Part shown: positions 36,543-44,887 of the stretch, piece by piece | Numbering within the stretch: position 1 is the first letter of the stretch | Layout of the letters: each line of letters begins with the position of its first letter | From: Pontibacillus salicampi | GTDB taxonomy: Bacteria > Bacillota > Bacilli > Bacillales > BH030062 | DNA: 64,000 nt | Assembly: GCF_042434395.1 (NCBI RefSeq) | Contig: NZ_JBHLTP010000003.1 | Location: forward strand, 1-64,000 | Direction of reading: 5' to 3' | Notes under the pieces: generated by a model | What the model was told of the DNA's origin: nothing | What the model saw: only the letters and a program-made list of their open reading frames with translations | Database searches by the model: none | Program-made: the position numbers and the translations under genes

Positions 36543-36866
36543 ATGACAATGGAAACTTTACGAACAAGAGAATCATTTGATAAAGCTATACAAGAGCATG
36601 ACAAATTATTACTATTAAAACACAGCTTAACGTGTCCCATAAGTGCAAGTGCTAAAAATGCTTTTGAGGACTATGCAAAGGATACGGAAACCCCTGCATA
36701 TATATTGCCAATTCAGGAGGCTAGAGAGCTTTCTGGACAAATAGCAGACGATTTTGGTGTGAAACATGAATCACCTCAAGCATTGCTATTTAATGGACAG
36801 CAGGTTACGTGGAATGCATCCCACTTTAATGTAACGAAAGACTCGTTGAAAAAAGCAGATGAATAA
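36543..36866 (+). CDS. ytxJ: Bacillithiol-linked redox protein YtxJ (BrxC type)
   Basis: A 107-residue thioredoxin-fold protein with the monothiol motif TCPIS (30-34). This marks the BrxC/YtxJ group of bacilliredoxin-like proteins that act with bacillithiol. It is the third gene of the ytxGHJ stress cluster. GGAGGC lies upstream of the ATG. Bacillithiol synthesis genes are not in this window. Confidence 0.9.
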   Translation: MTMETLRTRESFDKAIQEHDKLLLLKHSLTCPISASAKNAFEDYAKDTETPAYILPIQEARELSGQIADDFGVKHESPQALLFNGQQVTWNASHFNVTKDSLKKADE

Positions 36867-36929
36867 ATTAGGTATTGGAAACCTGGCTTATTAGGAGCAG
36901 GCTCTAACTTACCACAAGTTGATAGAGGG

Positions 36930-36979
36930 AAAAATGACATATAGCGTATAATCTTATTTATACGCTATATGTCATTTTT
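36930..36979 (+). terminator. Terminator of the ytxGHJ cluster
   Basis: An unusually long perfect stem of 21 bp (36930-36950 with 36959-36979) and an eight-base loop, with As and Ts at the stem base. It lies 63 bp past ytxJ. Confidence 0.82.
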
Positions 36980-37177
36980 GGAGCGTATTCTCTATGAAAA
37001 AAGGCTAGAGCTTTCTTTATAAATAGGCAAGGTTGTTTGCATTTTTCTCTTTTTTTTATTCCAAATAGACTTGCTATCTTTTTGAAACGTTTCATACAAT
37101 AAGGGACAGACAATGATTACCTTGAATATGAATTTGGGAGAATTTAGATTTATTATCTTTTTTCTCAAAATCAACTG

Positions 37178-37206
37178 GTGACAACTAAATTAATGTTAGC
37201 TATAAT
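37178..37206 (+). promoter_or_regulatory. Sigma-A promoter of aroA
   Basis: GTGACA (37178-37183), a 17-bp spacer and a perfect TATAAT (37201-37206) lie 60 bp before the aroA start. Confidence 0.75.
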
Positions 37207-37265
37207 AATGTCTAATTATTAAGAATTTATTATACTCACTAGTAATTATAATTGGAGGCGAGAAT

Positions 37266-38321
37266 ATGAGTAACGAAGAATTAGATCAGCTTAGACAAGA
37301 ATTAGACGAGGTTAACCTGGAACTATTAAAAAGTATTAACAAGCGTGCTCAGTTAGTACAGGAAATTGGAAGGGTTAAAAAGCAACAGGGGATGAACCGA
37401 TTTGACCCTGTTCGAGAAAGAGATATGCTCGACTCCATCACAGCCCATAACGATGGTCCATTCGAAAACTCTACTGTTCAGCATATTTTCAAAGAAATCT
37501 TTAAAGCAGGCTTAGAATTACAAGAAGATGATCATCGGAAAGCCCTTCTTGTTTCTCGTAAGAAAAAGCCTGAGGATACTATTGTAACAGTAAAAGGGGA
37601 AACGATTGGCGATGGAAACCCTCACTTTATTATGGGGCCTTGTGCAGTAGAGAGCTACGAGCAGGTTGCCGAAGTTGCCAAAGCAGTGAAAGCCAAAGGG
37701 TTAACATTACTTAGAGGTGGAGCATTTAAGCCAAGGTCATCTCCTTACGATTTCCAGGGCTTAGGTCTAGAAGGTTTAAAAATACTAAAACGAGTGGCTG
37801 ACGAGTACGATTTAGCTGTCATTAGCGAAATCGTAAATCCGGCAGATATTGAAACGGCAGTAGATTACGTAGATGTTATTCAGATTGGTGCACGTAACAT
37901 GCAAAACTTCGAGCTATTAAAAGCTGCTGGTCGAGTAAATAAGCCTGTACTACTAAAACGAGGGATGTCTGCTACCATCCAAGAATTTATTAATGCTGCT
38001 GAGTATATTAATTCTCAAGGTAACGGAGATATTATTCTTTGTGAACGTGGAATTAGAACATATGAGAAAGCGACAAGAAACACACTAGATATTTCTGCTG
38101 TTCCCATTTTAAAGCAGGAAACGCACCTGCCAGTTCTTGTTGACGTTACACATTCAACTGGTCGACGTGACTTATTACTTCCAACTGCGAAAGCAGCGTT
38201 AGCAATTGGATCAGATGGAGTTATGGCTGAGGTTCACCCTGATCCTGCAGTAGCACTTTCTGATTCAGCCCAGCAAATGGATATTGAAACGTTCAATCAA
38301 TTTATTGATGAACTTAGATAG
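37266..38321 (+). CDS. aroA: Chorismate mutase-DAHP synthase fusion
   Basis: A 351-residue bifunctional enzyme. The N-terminal ~85 residues are an AroQ-type chorismate mutase (LDEVNLELLKSINKRAQLVQEIGRVK). The rest is DAHP synthase with FIMGPCAVES, GGAFKPRSSPY and DVTHSTGRR. It catalyses the first step of the shikimate pathway. In Bacillus the mutase domain also senses chorismate/prephenate for feedback control. It is full length and next to ccpA, as in B. subtilis. AATTGGAGG precedes the ATG. Confidence 0.96.
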   Translation: MSNEELDQLRQELDEVNLELLKSINKRAQLVQEIGRVKKQQGMNRFDPVRERDMLDSITAHNDGPFENSTVQHIFKEIFKAGLELQEDDHRKALLVSRKKKPEDTIVTVKGETIGDGNPHFIMGPCAVESYEQVAEVAKAVKAKGLTLLRGGAFKPRSSPYDFQGLGLEGLKILKRVADEYDLAVISEIVNPADIETAVDYVDVIQIGARNMQNFELLKAAGRVNKPVLLKRGMSATIQEFINAAEYINSQGNGDIILCERGIRTYEKATRNTLDISAVPILKQETHLPVLVDVTHSTGRRDLLLPTAKAALAIGSDGVMAEVHPDPAVALSDSAQQMDIETFNQFIDELR

Positions 38322-38407
38322 TTTATTGTTGCACAAAATTCGACAATGCCATATATTATAGGAAGATGAAGCTTTTTAGCGTCAATCGTCTTCTGAAACG
38401 TTATGAT

Positions 38408-38437
38408 ACGCCAACTCTCTGTTGGCGTTTTCTTTTT
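38408..38437 (+). terminator. Terminator of aroA
   Basis: An 8-bp stem (ACGCCAAC with GTTGGCGT, 38408-38415 and 38421-38428) is followed by a T-rich tail. Confidence 0.9.
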
Positions 38438-38570
38438 CTAGGATAAATTTCAACCATATAATAGAAGTTGTTTGTAGTCAGAATATGTATCGCAATCCAT
38501 TTATTGAGTTATGCTAGAATATAATCATTTTGGGAAAATACATAGGTGCTATTAGTTAAGTTGTGAATTA

Positions 38571-38599
38571 TTGCGCAATCAAATATAGTATCGTATGAT
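38571..38599 (+). promoter_or_regulatory. Candidate sigma-A promoter of ccpA
   Basis: TTGCGC (38571-38576), a 17-bp spacer and TATGAT (38594-38599) lie 60 bp upstream of the ccpA ATG. The -35 is moderate and the -10 matches at 5 of 6 positions. Confidence 0.55.
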
Positions 38600-38658
38600 T
38601 ATTAACAGATATAATAAGGAAAACGAAGATATAAGGTAATATTAGGAGGTAATCGGAA

Positions 38659-39657
38659 ATGAATGTAACTATATATGATGTAGCTCGCGAAGCGAGTGTA
38701 TCCATGGCAACGGTTTCCCGAGTGGTAAATGGCAACCCTAATGTAAAACCAGCCACAAGAAAGAAAGTACTAGATGCTATTGAAAGATTGGGATATCGTC
38801 CAAATGCCGTTGCTAGAGGACTGGCCAGCAAGAAGACAACGACGGTTGGTGTAATCATACCTGATATTTCAAGCATCTTTTTTGCGGAATTGGCACGTGG
38901 AATTGAAGACATAGCCACGATGTACAATTACAATATTATCCTAAGTAATTCTGATCAAAATAAGGAAAAAGAAATTCACTTAATTAATTCTATGCTTGGT
39001 AAGCAAGTAGATGGTTTAGTGTTTATGGGTGGAAAAGTTACAGATGATCATATTCGTGAATTCCAAAATGCATCTGTTCCAGTTGTATTAGCTGCAACAG
39101 TAGATGAAACGGAATCTGTTCCGTCTGTAAACATCAATTACGAGCAAGCTGCTTATGAAGCGACAAAAACTTTATTTGAACATGGTAATAACCATGTAGC
39201 GTTTATCTCAGGTCCAATAGAAACAAATATTAATGACCAGAAGTATAATGGATATTTGAAAGCACTTGAGGAACAAGGAAAAGGATACACAGATCAGTAC
39301 ACTGTTCGCGGTGATTACACGTATGACAGCGGGATGGAAGCGTTAGAGCAGCTTCTGGAGATGGATGAGCGTCCAACTGGTATTTTTGTTTCCTCTGATG
39401 AGATGGCATTGGGTGTGATTCATGGTGCACAAGATCGCGGCTTGAATGTACCAGAGGATATAGAGGTGTATGGTTTTGATAACACTCGTCTAGCAACCAT
39501 GGTACGTCCTACACTATCTACGGTAGTACAGCCTATGTATGATATTGGAGCAGTATCGATGAGATTGCTGACAAAATATATGAATAATGAAGACGTAGAA
39601 GAACAAAATGTAATTCTTCCTCACCGAAATATTGAGAGAAACTCAACAAAACAATAA
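38659..39657 (+). CDS. ccpA: Catabolite control protein A
   Basis: A 332-residue LacI/GalR-family regulator. The N-terminal helix-turn-helix is TIYDVAREASVSMATVSRVV (about 4-23), followed by the hinge helix VARGLASKKT and a periplasmic-binding-like core. With HPr-Ser46-P it binds cre sites for global carbon control. Identity rests on close similarity to CcpA and on the aroA-ccpA-motPS order. AGGAGGT lies before the ATG. Confidence 0.96.
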   Translation: MNVTIYDVAREASVSMATVSRVVNGNPNVKPATRKKVLDAIERLGYRPNAVARGLASKKTTTVGVIIPDISSIFFAELARGIEDIATMYNYNIILSNSDQNKEKEIHLINSMLGKQVDGLVFMGGKVTDDHIREFQNASVPVVLAATVDETESVPSVNINYEQAAYEATKTLFEHGNNHVAFISGPIETNINDQKYNGYLKALEEQGKGYTDQYTVRGDYTYDSGMEALEQLLEMDERPTGIFVSSDEMALGVIHGAQDRGLNVPEDIEVYGFDNTRLATMVRPTLSTVVQPMYDIGAVSMRLLTKYMNNEDVEEQNVILPHRNIERNSTKQ

Positions 39658-39708
39658 ATGTGCCGATACAAGTAATAGATCTTCATGGTTGATATAGGGA
39701 GAGAGACG

Positions 39709-40533
39709 ATGAGAAGAAATGACTTGTTAACTCCAATCGGTATATTTATTGGTGCTACGATGATAATGTTTGGGATTTTCTCCAGCGGAGGATTAACGGG
39801 AGTTGTATCCTTTGTACAAATATCATCCATTGTCATCGTACTTGGCGGACTTGTTGCTGCCATATTAATTAATTTCAATTTAGATGAGATTAAGATAACC
39901 GGCAAAGTGATGAAGGAAGCTTTTTCTAAAGATGATCAGAACTTAAAAGGGCTTATTGATTTGTTTGTTAATCTGTCAGAACGAGCTAGAAGAGAAGGAT
40001 TACTAGCTCTAGAAACAGAATTGGATGAAGTAGAGGACCCTTTTATCAAGAAAGGGATTTTGCTGGCTGTAGATGGTATTGAACCTGAAGTAATCAATGA
40101 CATCATGAATGCGGAAATCACGGCAACAGAAGAACGTCATCGTCGTGGAAGAGCAGTTATGGAGAAGGCAGCGGAATACGCGCCTGCCTGGGGGATGATT
40201 GGTACATTAATTGGATTAGTGTTAATGCTAAAGAACCTTGAAGATCCCTCCACGCTCGGACCGAATATGGCAATTGCGCTTTTGACTACTTTCTATGGAA
40301 CAGTGTTAGCCAATTTAGTGTTTCAGCCGATTTCCGGTAAGCTCTTAAACAAGACAGATCAGGAAATGTTCATGAAGCAGATTATTATTGAAGGTGTCAT
40401 TGGAGTTCAATCCGGCCAGAATCCGAAGGTTTTGGAAGAGAAACTAAGTGCATTCCTTCCAGAACAGGATAAGCATCAGGAGGATGCACAAGAAGAGGAG
40501 AGCTTCATGGAGGAAACAGCGAATGAAGCTTAG
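39709..40533 (+). CDS. motP: Flagellar stator subunit MotP
   Basis: A 274-residue MotA-family stator protein with four membrane segments (about 8-28, 35-52, 150-172, 185-205) and a cytoplasmic loop with charged residues contacting FliG. MotP/MotS in Bacillus conducts Na+, unlike MotA/MotB. Placement directly after ccpA matches B. subtilis ytxD. The ATG at 39709 follows AGGGAGAG; the family begins a few residues before LLTPIG, so an upstream ATG at 39685 is rejected. It overlaps motS by 11 bp. Confidence 0.93.
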   Translation: MRRNDLLTPIGIFIGATMIMFGIFSSGGLTGVVSFVQISSIVIVLGGLVAAILINFNLDEIKITGKVMKEAFSKDDQNLKGLIDLFVNLSERARREGLLALETELDEVEDPFIKKGILLAVDGIEPEVINDIMNAEITATEERHRRGRAVMEKAAEYAPAWGMIGTLIGLVLMLKNLEDPSTLGPNMAIALLTTFYGTVLANLVFQPISGKLLNKTDQEMFMKQIIIEGVIGVQSGQNPKVLEEKLSAFLPEQDKHQEDAQEEESFMEETANEA

Positions 40534-41326
40534 AAAACGCTCAGAACGTGTAGAAAAAGGGGCTCCTAAATGGATGGTAACCTTCTCTGACATGATGACA
40601 TTGATCCTTGTGTTTTTTATCCTGCTATTTTCCATGTCTCAAATTGACCTGGTGAAATTTAAGGCGGTCGCTGAATCGTTTAAAAGCAGAGCGATTTTCG
40701 ATTTCTATCCTAGTGTGGTAGAATTCGAAAATCCATCTGAAGAAAAAAATCAGCCTCTGGAGCAAAAGGATAAAAGTGACTTTGAATCCCCTGACAGCAA
40801 TAGTATTCAGCAAGCGCAGCAAGGAAGTACGGATAATGATGAATCTCTTGATCAATTAGTGCAGGAGGTACAAACGTTCCTGGAGGAAAATAAACTACAG
40901 AACGTTATTTCAGCTAATCGAACCGAACGAGGGGTAGTGCTTAGCCTACAAGAACAGGTATTATTTGAATCTGCTCAAGCAGAAATTATTCAGGAAGGAA
41001 AGCCATTCCTGAATAAAGTAGGGACGCTGTTAAAGAATATCCCAAACCACGTAAAAGTGGAGGGACATACAGATAATCGACCTATTTCAACGTTTCGGTA
41101 TCCTTCGAACTGGGAGTTATCCTCTGCTAGAGCTAGCAGTGTGCTGCGTTTTCTAACAACATCTCAAAATCTTGATGGCAGCCGTTTTGCAGCTGTTGGT
41201 TATGGTGATACGAGACCAATAGCACCAAATGATTCCGAAAGTAATTGGAAGAAAAACCGTAGAGTAGAGATTGTTATCCTAAATCCAAACTACGACAATT
41301 CCAGCAAACCATCAACAGAGTCCTGA
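40523..41326 (+). CDS. motS: Flagellar stator subunit MotS
   Basis: A 267-residue MotB-type subunit. A basic N-terminus is followed by one helix holding the ion-binding Asp (TFSDMMTLILVFFILLFSMS), a Ser/Gln-rich plug and linker, and an OmpA-like peptidoglycan-binding domain with VEGHTDNRPI. It pairs with MotP. The ATG at 40523 has GGAGG nine bases upstream and overlaps the motP end, implying translational coupling. Na+ selectivity is inferred from family, not measured. Confidence 0.93.
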   Translation: MKLRKRSERVEKGAPKWMVTFSDMMTLILVFFILLFSMSQIDLVKFKAVAESFKSRAIFDFYPSVVEFENPSEEKNQPLEQKDKSDFESPDSNSIQQAQQGSTDNDESLDQLVQEVQTFLEENKLQNVISANRTERGVVLSLQEQVLFESAQAEIIQEGKPFLNKVGTLLKNIPNHVKVEGHTDNRPISTFRYPSNWELSSARASSVLRFLTTSQNLDGSRFAAVGYGDTRPIAPNDSESNWKKNRRVEIVILNPNYDNSSKPSTES

Positions 41327-41357
41327 AGAACCCTATTAAAAAGGGTTCTTTTTTTTA
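41326..41357 (+). terminator. Terminator of the motPS transcript
   Basis: The stem AAGAACCCT (41326-41334) with AGGGTTCTT (41342-41350) is followed by seven Ts, directly after the motS stop. Confidence 0.92.
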
Positions 41358-41556
41358 GTATGGCCTGTTACAACTTGAGAAAATGGGAGTGGATTTTTTT
41401 GAAGTGCGGTCAGAAAGAGAAACTGATTGAACTGGAATGAAAGAGTCGTCAGAGTTTAGAAGGGTTTAAGGGGGGGGGAATTATTATGAGTGGTACATGC
41501 TCTCCAGGAGAGATGTATCATGGAAAGCGACCTACCCCTTTCTATAGGGGAAATAG

Positions 41557-41591
41557 GACAGTCCCTAAGTTACGATAACTTAGGAACTGTC
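41557..41591 (-). terminator. Possible acuC terminator hairpin
   Basis: A 16-bp stem with one mismatch (41557-41572 with 41576-41591) and a three-base loop lies just past the acuC stop. It lacks a clear T-tract on either strand. It is preceded on the plus side by a GC-rich mini-hairpin and a run of nine Gs (about 41471-41479). Confidence 0.5.
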
Positions 41592-41595
41592 TGCT

Positions 41596-42771
41596 TTATA
41601 GAGAATTTGGAGCCTTCGATTTTAAGCGTATAAATTGTAATGACTTTTCCAATGCCTTCTGATTTTTTTCCGTTATTTCTTCCTTTCGGGGAATTGGTTT
41701 ATAGAGTTGATTTGCATCCTGCCATTTTGATGGAAGCTGTACTGGCGCTTTCTCTTGCCATTTTGTGAGCCAAGCCTCCGGTAGGTTACCGGTCATTACA
41801 TCATTACCCGACATGACATTCCAAATTTGTCCCCATGCTCGCGGAACAACACGCCATATATCATAACCGCCACCACCAAGTGCTATCCATCTGCCTTCAC
41901 AATACTCATGTGCCAATTCATGCGCTAGCTTCGGTATATATTCAAAAATATTCATTGTACCACATAAATGGGTGAGTGGATCCAAGACGTGTGCATCTGC
42001 ACCATTTTGGGATAAAATAACATCTGGCTGAAAATATTCCATAATTTCTCTAAATGACTGTTCATACACTTCAGAGAACGATTCATCCTCTGTAAAGGCA
42101 TCGATTGGTATGTTAAAGCTAAATCCATACCCTTCCTTGATTCCTCGTTCGTTAACGTTACCTGTCCCAGGGAATAGATACCGACCTGTCTCGTGAATCG
42201 AAAGTGTACAAACATTAGGGTCATCATAGAAAGCCCATTGTACTCCATCACCGTGATGGGCGTCCGTATCAATATATAATACTTTTGCATTATAATGCTT
42301 TCGAAGATATTGAATAGCTACAGCGCCATCATTATAGATACAAAAACCAGAAGCCTTTCTTTGAAATCCATGATGAAGGCCTCCTCCTAGATTTAGGGCA
42401 TGCGTTACCGATTGAGTCATAACAGCATCAACAGCAGCCAGAGAGCCTCCAACTAATAAGGAGGCAGCCTCGTGCATATGAGCAAACATAGGGGTATCTT
42501 CCGTGCCTAAGCCAAAAGGGAACCCCTCATCCTCTGATAATCGACCTTCCCCAGCTTGTTTCACTGCCTCTATGTATTTCGCATCATGAATTAGTTTTAA
42601 TTCTTCTTCTGTAGCCATACGAGGAGGAATAATATGTTCCTCCATAAGACTTCTTGCCTGTAATAACAGTTCATAAGTCAATTGTACCCTTAGCTGATTA
42701 AAAGGGTGACCTTCCTTAAAATGATAGGTTGAAAATTGATCGGAATAGACAAATGCAGCTGAACAACTCAT
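41596..42771 (-). CDS. acuC: Histone deacetylase-family deacetylase AcuC
   Basis: A 391-residue class I HDAC-like enzyme. Catalytic landmarks are LGGGLHHGF (tandem His), IDTDAHHGDGVQ (metal Asp/His), QNGADAHVLDPL and LGGGGYD. In B. subtilis it removes the acetyl group placed on acetyl-CoA synthetase. The ATG at 42771 forms an ATGA overlap with the acuB stop and has GGGG eight bases upstream. An upstream ATG at 42798 would sit inside acuB and is less likely. Confidence 0.94.
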   Translation of the reverse strand: MSCSAAFVYSDQFSTYHFKEGHPFNQLRVQLTYELLLQARSLMEEHIIPPRMATEEELKLIHDAKYIEAVKQAGEGRLSEDEGFPFGLGTEDTPMFAHMHEAASLLVGGSLAAVDAVMTQSVTHALNLGGGLHHGFQRKASGFCIYNDGAVAIQYLRKHYNAKVLYIDTDAHHGDGVQWAFYDDPNVCTLSIHETGRYLFPGTGNVNERGIKEGYGFSFNIPIDAFTEDESFSEVYEQSFREIMEYFQPDVILSQNGADAHVLDPLTHLCGTMNIFEYIPKLAHELAHEYCEGRWIALGGGGYDIWRVVPRAWGQIWNVMSGNDVMTGNLPEAWLTKWQEKAPVQLPSKWQDANQLYKPIPRKEEITEKNQKALEKSLQFIRLKSKAPNSL

Positions 42772-43412
42772 GTTTCTATCCCCGGCATATTTGGCCATAA
42801 TACCTCATACCCCTCTGCTTGTAAGTCTTCAATCGTCGGAGTCGGATTCATAGTCTGCAAGCGGAAAACAAGAATCTTATAGCGCTGATCTGCTTCGTAT
42901 GGATAAATTAGAACAGAATTTATGTTAACTTTTCTTCTGCCTAAGACAGATGTAACTTCTGGCAGAATTCCTGGCTTGTTAATGACCTTTAATTCAATTT
43001 GAGAGCTTTGCACATGTACACCAGTTAGCTGTATGAGGGTGTATAGCATATCTTTCTCTGTAACAATCCCAACTAATTTGTTCGCTTTTGTTACTGGTAA
43101 ACAAGCAATTTCCTGCTCATAAAAGATAGAGGCAATTTCTTCTACGAAATCTAATGGATGTATAGTTAATACAGGACTCGTCATTATGGTTTGCAGCTCA
43201 TTTTTTAATTCATTAGAAGGGTCTGGATGGAATATAGATGGACTGGCATCTCTTACATCTCGATCAGATACAATACCAATCACATGCTGATGGTCGTCTA
43301 CAATTGGGATATGGCGGATATGATGTTCATGAAGGAGTTTTAAAGCGCTTTCAATTGTTTCGTGAGGTTTGCACGTAATCACCTCAGTCTTCATAATTTG
43401 CTCGACAAGCAT
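42768..43412 (-). CDS. acuB: CBS-ACT domain protein AcuB
   Basis: A 214-residue protein with two CBS domains (about 8-60 and 70-125; VIGIVSDRDVRDASPSIF and LVGIVTEKDMLYTL). A C-terminal ACT domain spans about 135-210. It belongs to the acuABC acetoin/acetate-utilisation cluster. Its biochemical role is not settled; CBS domains suggest adenylate sensing. AGAGGAGG precedes the ATG. It starts three bases after acuA ends. Confidence 0.94.
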   Translation of the reverse strand: MLVEQIMKTEVITCKPHETIESALKLLHEHHIRHIPIVDDHQHVIGIVSDRDVRDASPSIFHPDPSNELKNELQTIMTSPVLTIHPLDFVEEIASIFYEQEIACLPVTKANKLVGIVTEKDMLYTLIQLTGVHVQSSQIELKVINKPGILPEVTSVLGRRKVNINSVLIYPYEADQRYKILVFRLQTMNPTPTIEDLQAEGYEVLWPNMPGIET

Positions 43413-43415
43413 AAG

Positions 43416-44066
43416 TTATCCTCCTCTGGAATTTCGATATTGATAGCGAGTTAAAAAACGTAACTGTTCAAATCGTTTGATAGACTCTTCTGGAACTCTT
43501 TCCCCAATCTTTGCCATTAAACAGTTTGCTGGATGAGAGACTATCTCTGGATCATCTGTTGGATAAGGCGTAAGTCCGCCTGCTCCCATCATTTTCTCCA
43601 TTACCTTACGATAATTCCATATATTTAACTTTGTGCCAGATAAGTCCCAATGCCAATAATATTCAGTGGAAATAATAATAAAGTCTTCCATTGCATCATC
43701 CATCATTGAAACCTTTAAGAGCCAGGAGCCTATTTTGTAGCCTCGATAATCAGGTACTACTTCAATTGCTCCTAATTCAATGAGGTCCTCCATCTGGAAT
43801 TCTGACCATCTTTCCAAAGGGTCAGGGTATAGATACGTAACATACCCGATGATGGTATCGGTTGTTCTGGCTATAATTATACGTCCTTCCTCAAAGTCAG
43901 CTATTTTCTTAACTGCTTCGAACTGTTTGGCCGCTGGACGAAAAGCCGTCAATTGCTCGTGAAAATAATATTGTTCTAAATCAGTAGAGGAAAGAGGACC
44001 TTCCACCACAACTAGTCCATTAGTCGTCTCAATCTCTTTGGAATGGTATTGCTTAACGTGCTTCAT
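43416..44066 (-). CDS. acuA: Protein acetyltransferase AcuA
   Basis: A 216-residue GNAT-family enzyme with the acetyl-CoA loop VVPDYRGYKIGSWLL (near 108-122). In B. subtilis AcuA acetylates and switches off acetyl-CoA synthetase AcsA. It is first in the acuABC operon. acsA, normally divergent next to acuA, is absent here: the 382 bp upstream (44067-44448) hold no gene. AAAGGTGGTG precedes the ATG. The upstream region has TATAAT but no convincing -35 or cre site. Confidence 0.93.
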   Translation of the reverse strand: MKHVKQYHSKEIETTNGLVVVEGPLSSTDLEQYYFHEQLTAFRPAAKQFEAVKKIADFEEGRIIIARTTDTIIGYVTYLYPDPLERWSEFQMEDLIELGAIEVVPDYRGYKIGSWLLKVSMMDDAMEDFIIISTEYYWHWDLSGTKLNIWNYRKVMEKMMGAGGLTPYPTDDPEIVSHPANCLMAKIGERVPEESIKRFEQLRFLTRYQYRNSRGG

Positions 44067-44404
44067 CCTACACCACCTTTATACAACCAGTATTTCTTAC
44101 CATTATACAGGATTTAGTTCAGAAAATAATCCCAAATATCTGAATAATTCGTTACAAAGTTTGTACAATCTTGATATGTAACGGCACAATACATGTTTGT
44201 TATTGATTATTACTGTTATTGCTCCTATAAACGGTAAACTTAGTTAGGGAAATTTTATACGTTGCTGAAAGGTGGTATTTTGCATTCCCTATCGTACACT
44301 GATACATGTAAAGGCCCCAAGAACAAAGAATATTAACAGAGCAAGCCTTCTATTTTCGCTACGATATATATTTAACCGAAGCATTATTTTACTCTGGAGA
44401 TACA

Positions 44405-44436
44405 AAACGGCGGAAGTACTTATACTTCCGCCGTTT
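44405..44436 (-). terminator. Terminator of trxA
   Basis: A perfect 14-bp stem (AAACGGCGGAAGTA, 44405-44418, with 44423-44436) lies 12 bp past the trxA stop. On the minus strand it ends in TTTTGT. Confidence 0.92.
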
Positions 44437-44448
44437 CTTGACTAACAT

Positions 44449-44763
44449 TTATTTATGCTTATTAAGAATGGTCTCGAGTTCTTCTTTTGGTTTGAAGCCT
44501 GTTGCTTTATCAACTAGCTTTCCATCTTTGAAGAAGAGTAGAGTAGGAACACTCATTACTTCGTATTGTTGAGCTGTTTCAGGGCTTTCGTCTACATTTA
44601 GCTTCACTATGTTGACTTGGTCACCCATTTCTACATCCATTTCTTCTAGAACAGGCGCAATCATTTTACAAGGTCCACACCATGGGGCACCAAGGTCTGC
44701 AAGTACTAGGCCTTCACTTGTTTCGGCTGCGAATGTTTCGTCTGTAACGTTTGTAATTGCCAA
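44449..44763 (-). CDS. trxA: Thioredoxin
   Basis: A 104-residue housekeeping thioredoxin with active site WCGPC (28-32) and the SVPTLLFF cis-Pro loop. The start is TTG at 44763, set by AAGGAGG seven bases upstream and by alignment with the family start MAI; longer ATG-initiated frames carry non-family residues. The residue equivalent to E. coli Trp28, nearly always Trp in FWAPWCGPC, is Gly here (LGAPWCGPC, Gly25). It reduces disulphides with thioredoxin reductase as electron donor. It is divergent from the CGNR regulator gene. Confidence 0.95.
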   Translation of the reverse strand: MAITNVTDETFAAETSEGLVLADLGAPWCGPCKMIAPVLEEMDVEMGDQVNIVKLNVDESPETAQQYEVMSVPTLLFFKDGKLVDKATGFKPKEELETILNKHK

Positions 44764-44820
44764 TTTTGTTCCTCCTTTATTGTGTGGGTTACAAAAAAAC
44801 ATTATAACCACTAAATAGTT

Positions 44821-44835
44821 TTCTAACAGTTAGAA
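44821..44835. promoter_or_regulatory. Palindromic site between trxA and the CGNR gene
   Basis: A perfect 15-bp palindrome, TTCTAAC-A-GTTAGAA, lies between the divergent starts. The half-site GTTAGAAT at 44829-44836 is repeated at 44847-44854, 18 bp away. This arrangement suggests an operator. The adjacent CGNR protein is a candidate binder, by position only. Confidence 0.5.
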
Positions 44836-44887
44836 TGTTACTTTATGTTAGAATAGATGTCAACGAAAAAACTTGGAGGTACACAGT

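Noticed and set aside
44067..44404. Search for a cre site or relic of acsA upstream of acuA
   Set aside because: No sequence fits the cre consensus and no frame resembles an acetyl-CoA synthetase fragment.
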